From: Longimicrobium sp.
GTDB taxonomy: Bacteria; Gemmatimonadota; Gemmatimonadetes; Longimicrobiales; Longimicrobiaceae
DNA length: 64,000 nucleotides
Direction: 5' to 3'
NCBI GenBank assembly: GCA_036389135.1
Contig: DASVQP010000070.1
Span: forward strand, 1-64,000
Under the pieces are notes generated by a model. It made no database searches, was not told the DNA's origin, and saw only the letters and a list, made by a program, of their open reading frames with translations. The position numbers and the translations under genes were made by a program. Shown here one piece after another: positions 63,289 to 64,000 of this stretch; within the stretch, counting starts at the first letter, position 1, and each line of letters starts with the position of its first letter.

Positions 63289-63384
63289 GGAAATGCGCCG
63301 CAACTCCCGCGATCGTTCCGGGTCTCGACCACCACCCTCCACGAGAACCATACGTCATGCGCAGCCCGCCCGGATGCGTCGCAA

Positions 63385-63431
63385 AGAACGGAGGCGAGAA
63401 ACCCCGGTGTTGCGGGTCCCTCGCCTCCGTT
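63385..63431 (-). terminator. hairpin terminator of the right-edge gene
   Basis: AACGGAGGCGAG and CTCGCCTCCGTT form a 12-bp stem with a GC-rich loop. On the minus strand it is followed by CTTTG, 24 bases beyond the stop at 63456. Confidence 0.75.
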
Positions 63432-63455
63432 GCGTTCAGGACAGCGTCCCGCGGG

Positions 63456-64000
63456 TTACCCCCGGCGCCGGGCCGGCGCGAGATTGTGCTGGATCAGCAG
63501 CGCCGCGATGGTGCGCGCCGGAGTGCGGGAGACGAACGACGGGAGCGGCACCAGCATCCGCGGGGAGTCGCTCCCCAGCTTCTGCCGCGCGGCCGGAGTC
63601 AGCAGCACGCTCTCCGACGGGTTGAGCGACGCGATCGCGGCCGCATCGTCGGCCAGCACCACGCGAAGGCGCTCGGAGCCGCGCAGGAAGCGGAGACGGG
63701 CCGCGTAACCCGCATCGGCCACCACGGCGGTCAACGGACCCTCGGACAGCCGCTCCTCCGCCGCCTGCACCATCTCTGGGCCGGCGGCCAGCACCAGCAC
63801 CGGGACTCCCAGCGCGCGGCCGGCGGCGTGCGCCTCGGTCGCGTGGAAGGCGGTGGTGACGATCAGCTCCACGCCGTGCAGCGCCTCCGGAGCCCCGCGG
63901 CCGTCGGCGCGGAAGGAGCCGGGCGCCACCGGAATGGCCTCCATCCCCCACTGCCCCGCCATCTCCGCCACCAGCGCCGCCCGCTCGTCCTCCACCGACT
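63456..64000 (-). CDS. C-terminal part of a probable regulator effector domain (truncated by window edge)
   Basis: The frame is open to the edge, so the true start lies beyond 64000; the visible GTG at 63995 is probably internal. The 180-odd visible residues form two Rossmann-like lobes (VELIVTTAFHATEAHAAGRA, GPLTAVVADAGYAARLRFLR), ending with ASLNPSESVLLTPAARQKLG, a pattern I associate with C-terminal effector domains of some GntR-type regulators. No DNA-binding domain is visible, so the assignment is an inference. Confidence 0.55.
   Translation of the reverse strand, partial: SVEDERAALVAEMAGQWGMEAIPVAPGSFRADGRGAPEALHGVELIVTTAFHATEAHAAGRALGVPVLVLAAGPEMVQAAEERLSEGPLTAVVADAGYAARLRFLRGSERLRVVLADDAAAIASLNPSESVLLTPAARQKLGSDSPRMLVPLPSFVSRTPARTIAALLIQHNLAPARRRG

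Overview
The window is a contiguous, gene-dense, very GC-rich bacterial chromosome segment. It has no rRNA or tRNA gene, no insertion sequence with a transposase and no CRISPR array. Many secreted and lipid-anchored proteins, Gram-negative envelope features (OmpA-type peptidoglycan binding, outer-membrane-barrel-like proteins, ClpS/ClpA) and many dispersed palindromic intergenic repeats suggest a member of the Gemmatimonadota, probably close to Longimicrobium. This is inference from gene style and repeats; no phylogenetic marker was available.

Layout. 0.2-3.0 kb (minus): a cell-wall/membrane run with a class A beta-lactamase-like hydrolase, an M23 peptidase, a VTT membrane protein and an unknown protein. 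3.3-7.9 kb: an NlpC/P60 peptidase, a cytidine deaminase/pyrimidine phosphorylase operon, a small membrane protein, a NYN-domain protein and an FKBP. 8.3-11.6 kb: a tightly overlapping five-gene operon (L,D-transpeptidase, PHP protein, two tandem paralogous membrane proteins, lipoprotein). 11.8-20 kb: a SpoU methyltransferase, an unknown secreted protein, a cold-shock protein, a chemoreceptor, a PLP decarboxylase, PsuG and a folate cyclo-ligase.

20.4-25.7 kb holds the most unusual unit: two coiled-coil proteins (one membrane-bound), a solute-binding domain fused to an OmpA peptidoglycan anchor, an ABC permease and an ABC ATPase, with a long palindrome inside the cluster. 25.8-36.5 kb: a lipoprotein, a LysR regulator divergent from a large DUF5916-type protein, a second L,D-transpeptidase, a DGPF protein with an ECF42-like sigma factor and a candidate autoregulated promoter, and an S1 protease. 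36.8-43 kb: an M14 peptidase, then an accessory patch with a VapC-type toxin-antitoxin pair, an orphan HsdR-N-like nuclease and a HEALH-motif protein followed by a small secreted protein. 43-52.5 kb: a GH9 glycosidase, a DUF4236/SH3 protein, a glycine-rich duplicated-domain protein, an AIM24 protein, and a GMC oxidoreductase, Gfo/Idh and duplicated membrane protein trio.

52.6-55.1 kb is a cyclic-dinucleotide signalling locus. A receiver/HD-GYP phosphodiesterase is followed by a GEMM-I-type riboswitch, which precedes a GAF-PAS-HisKA protein with no ATPase domain. The right end carries clpS-clpA, a TPR protein, two AraC-type paralogs with receiver-like N-termini, an alpha/beta hydrolase and a truncated probable regulator.

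Intergenic space is dominated by a few repeat families, called A to E here. Family A forms a long hairpin starting 6-13 bases after a stop codon in four of its five copies. Four-base start/stop overlaps (ATGA, GTGA) join many neighbouring genes, so translational coupling is common.
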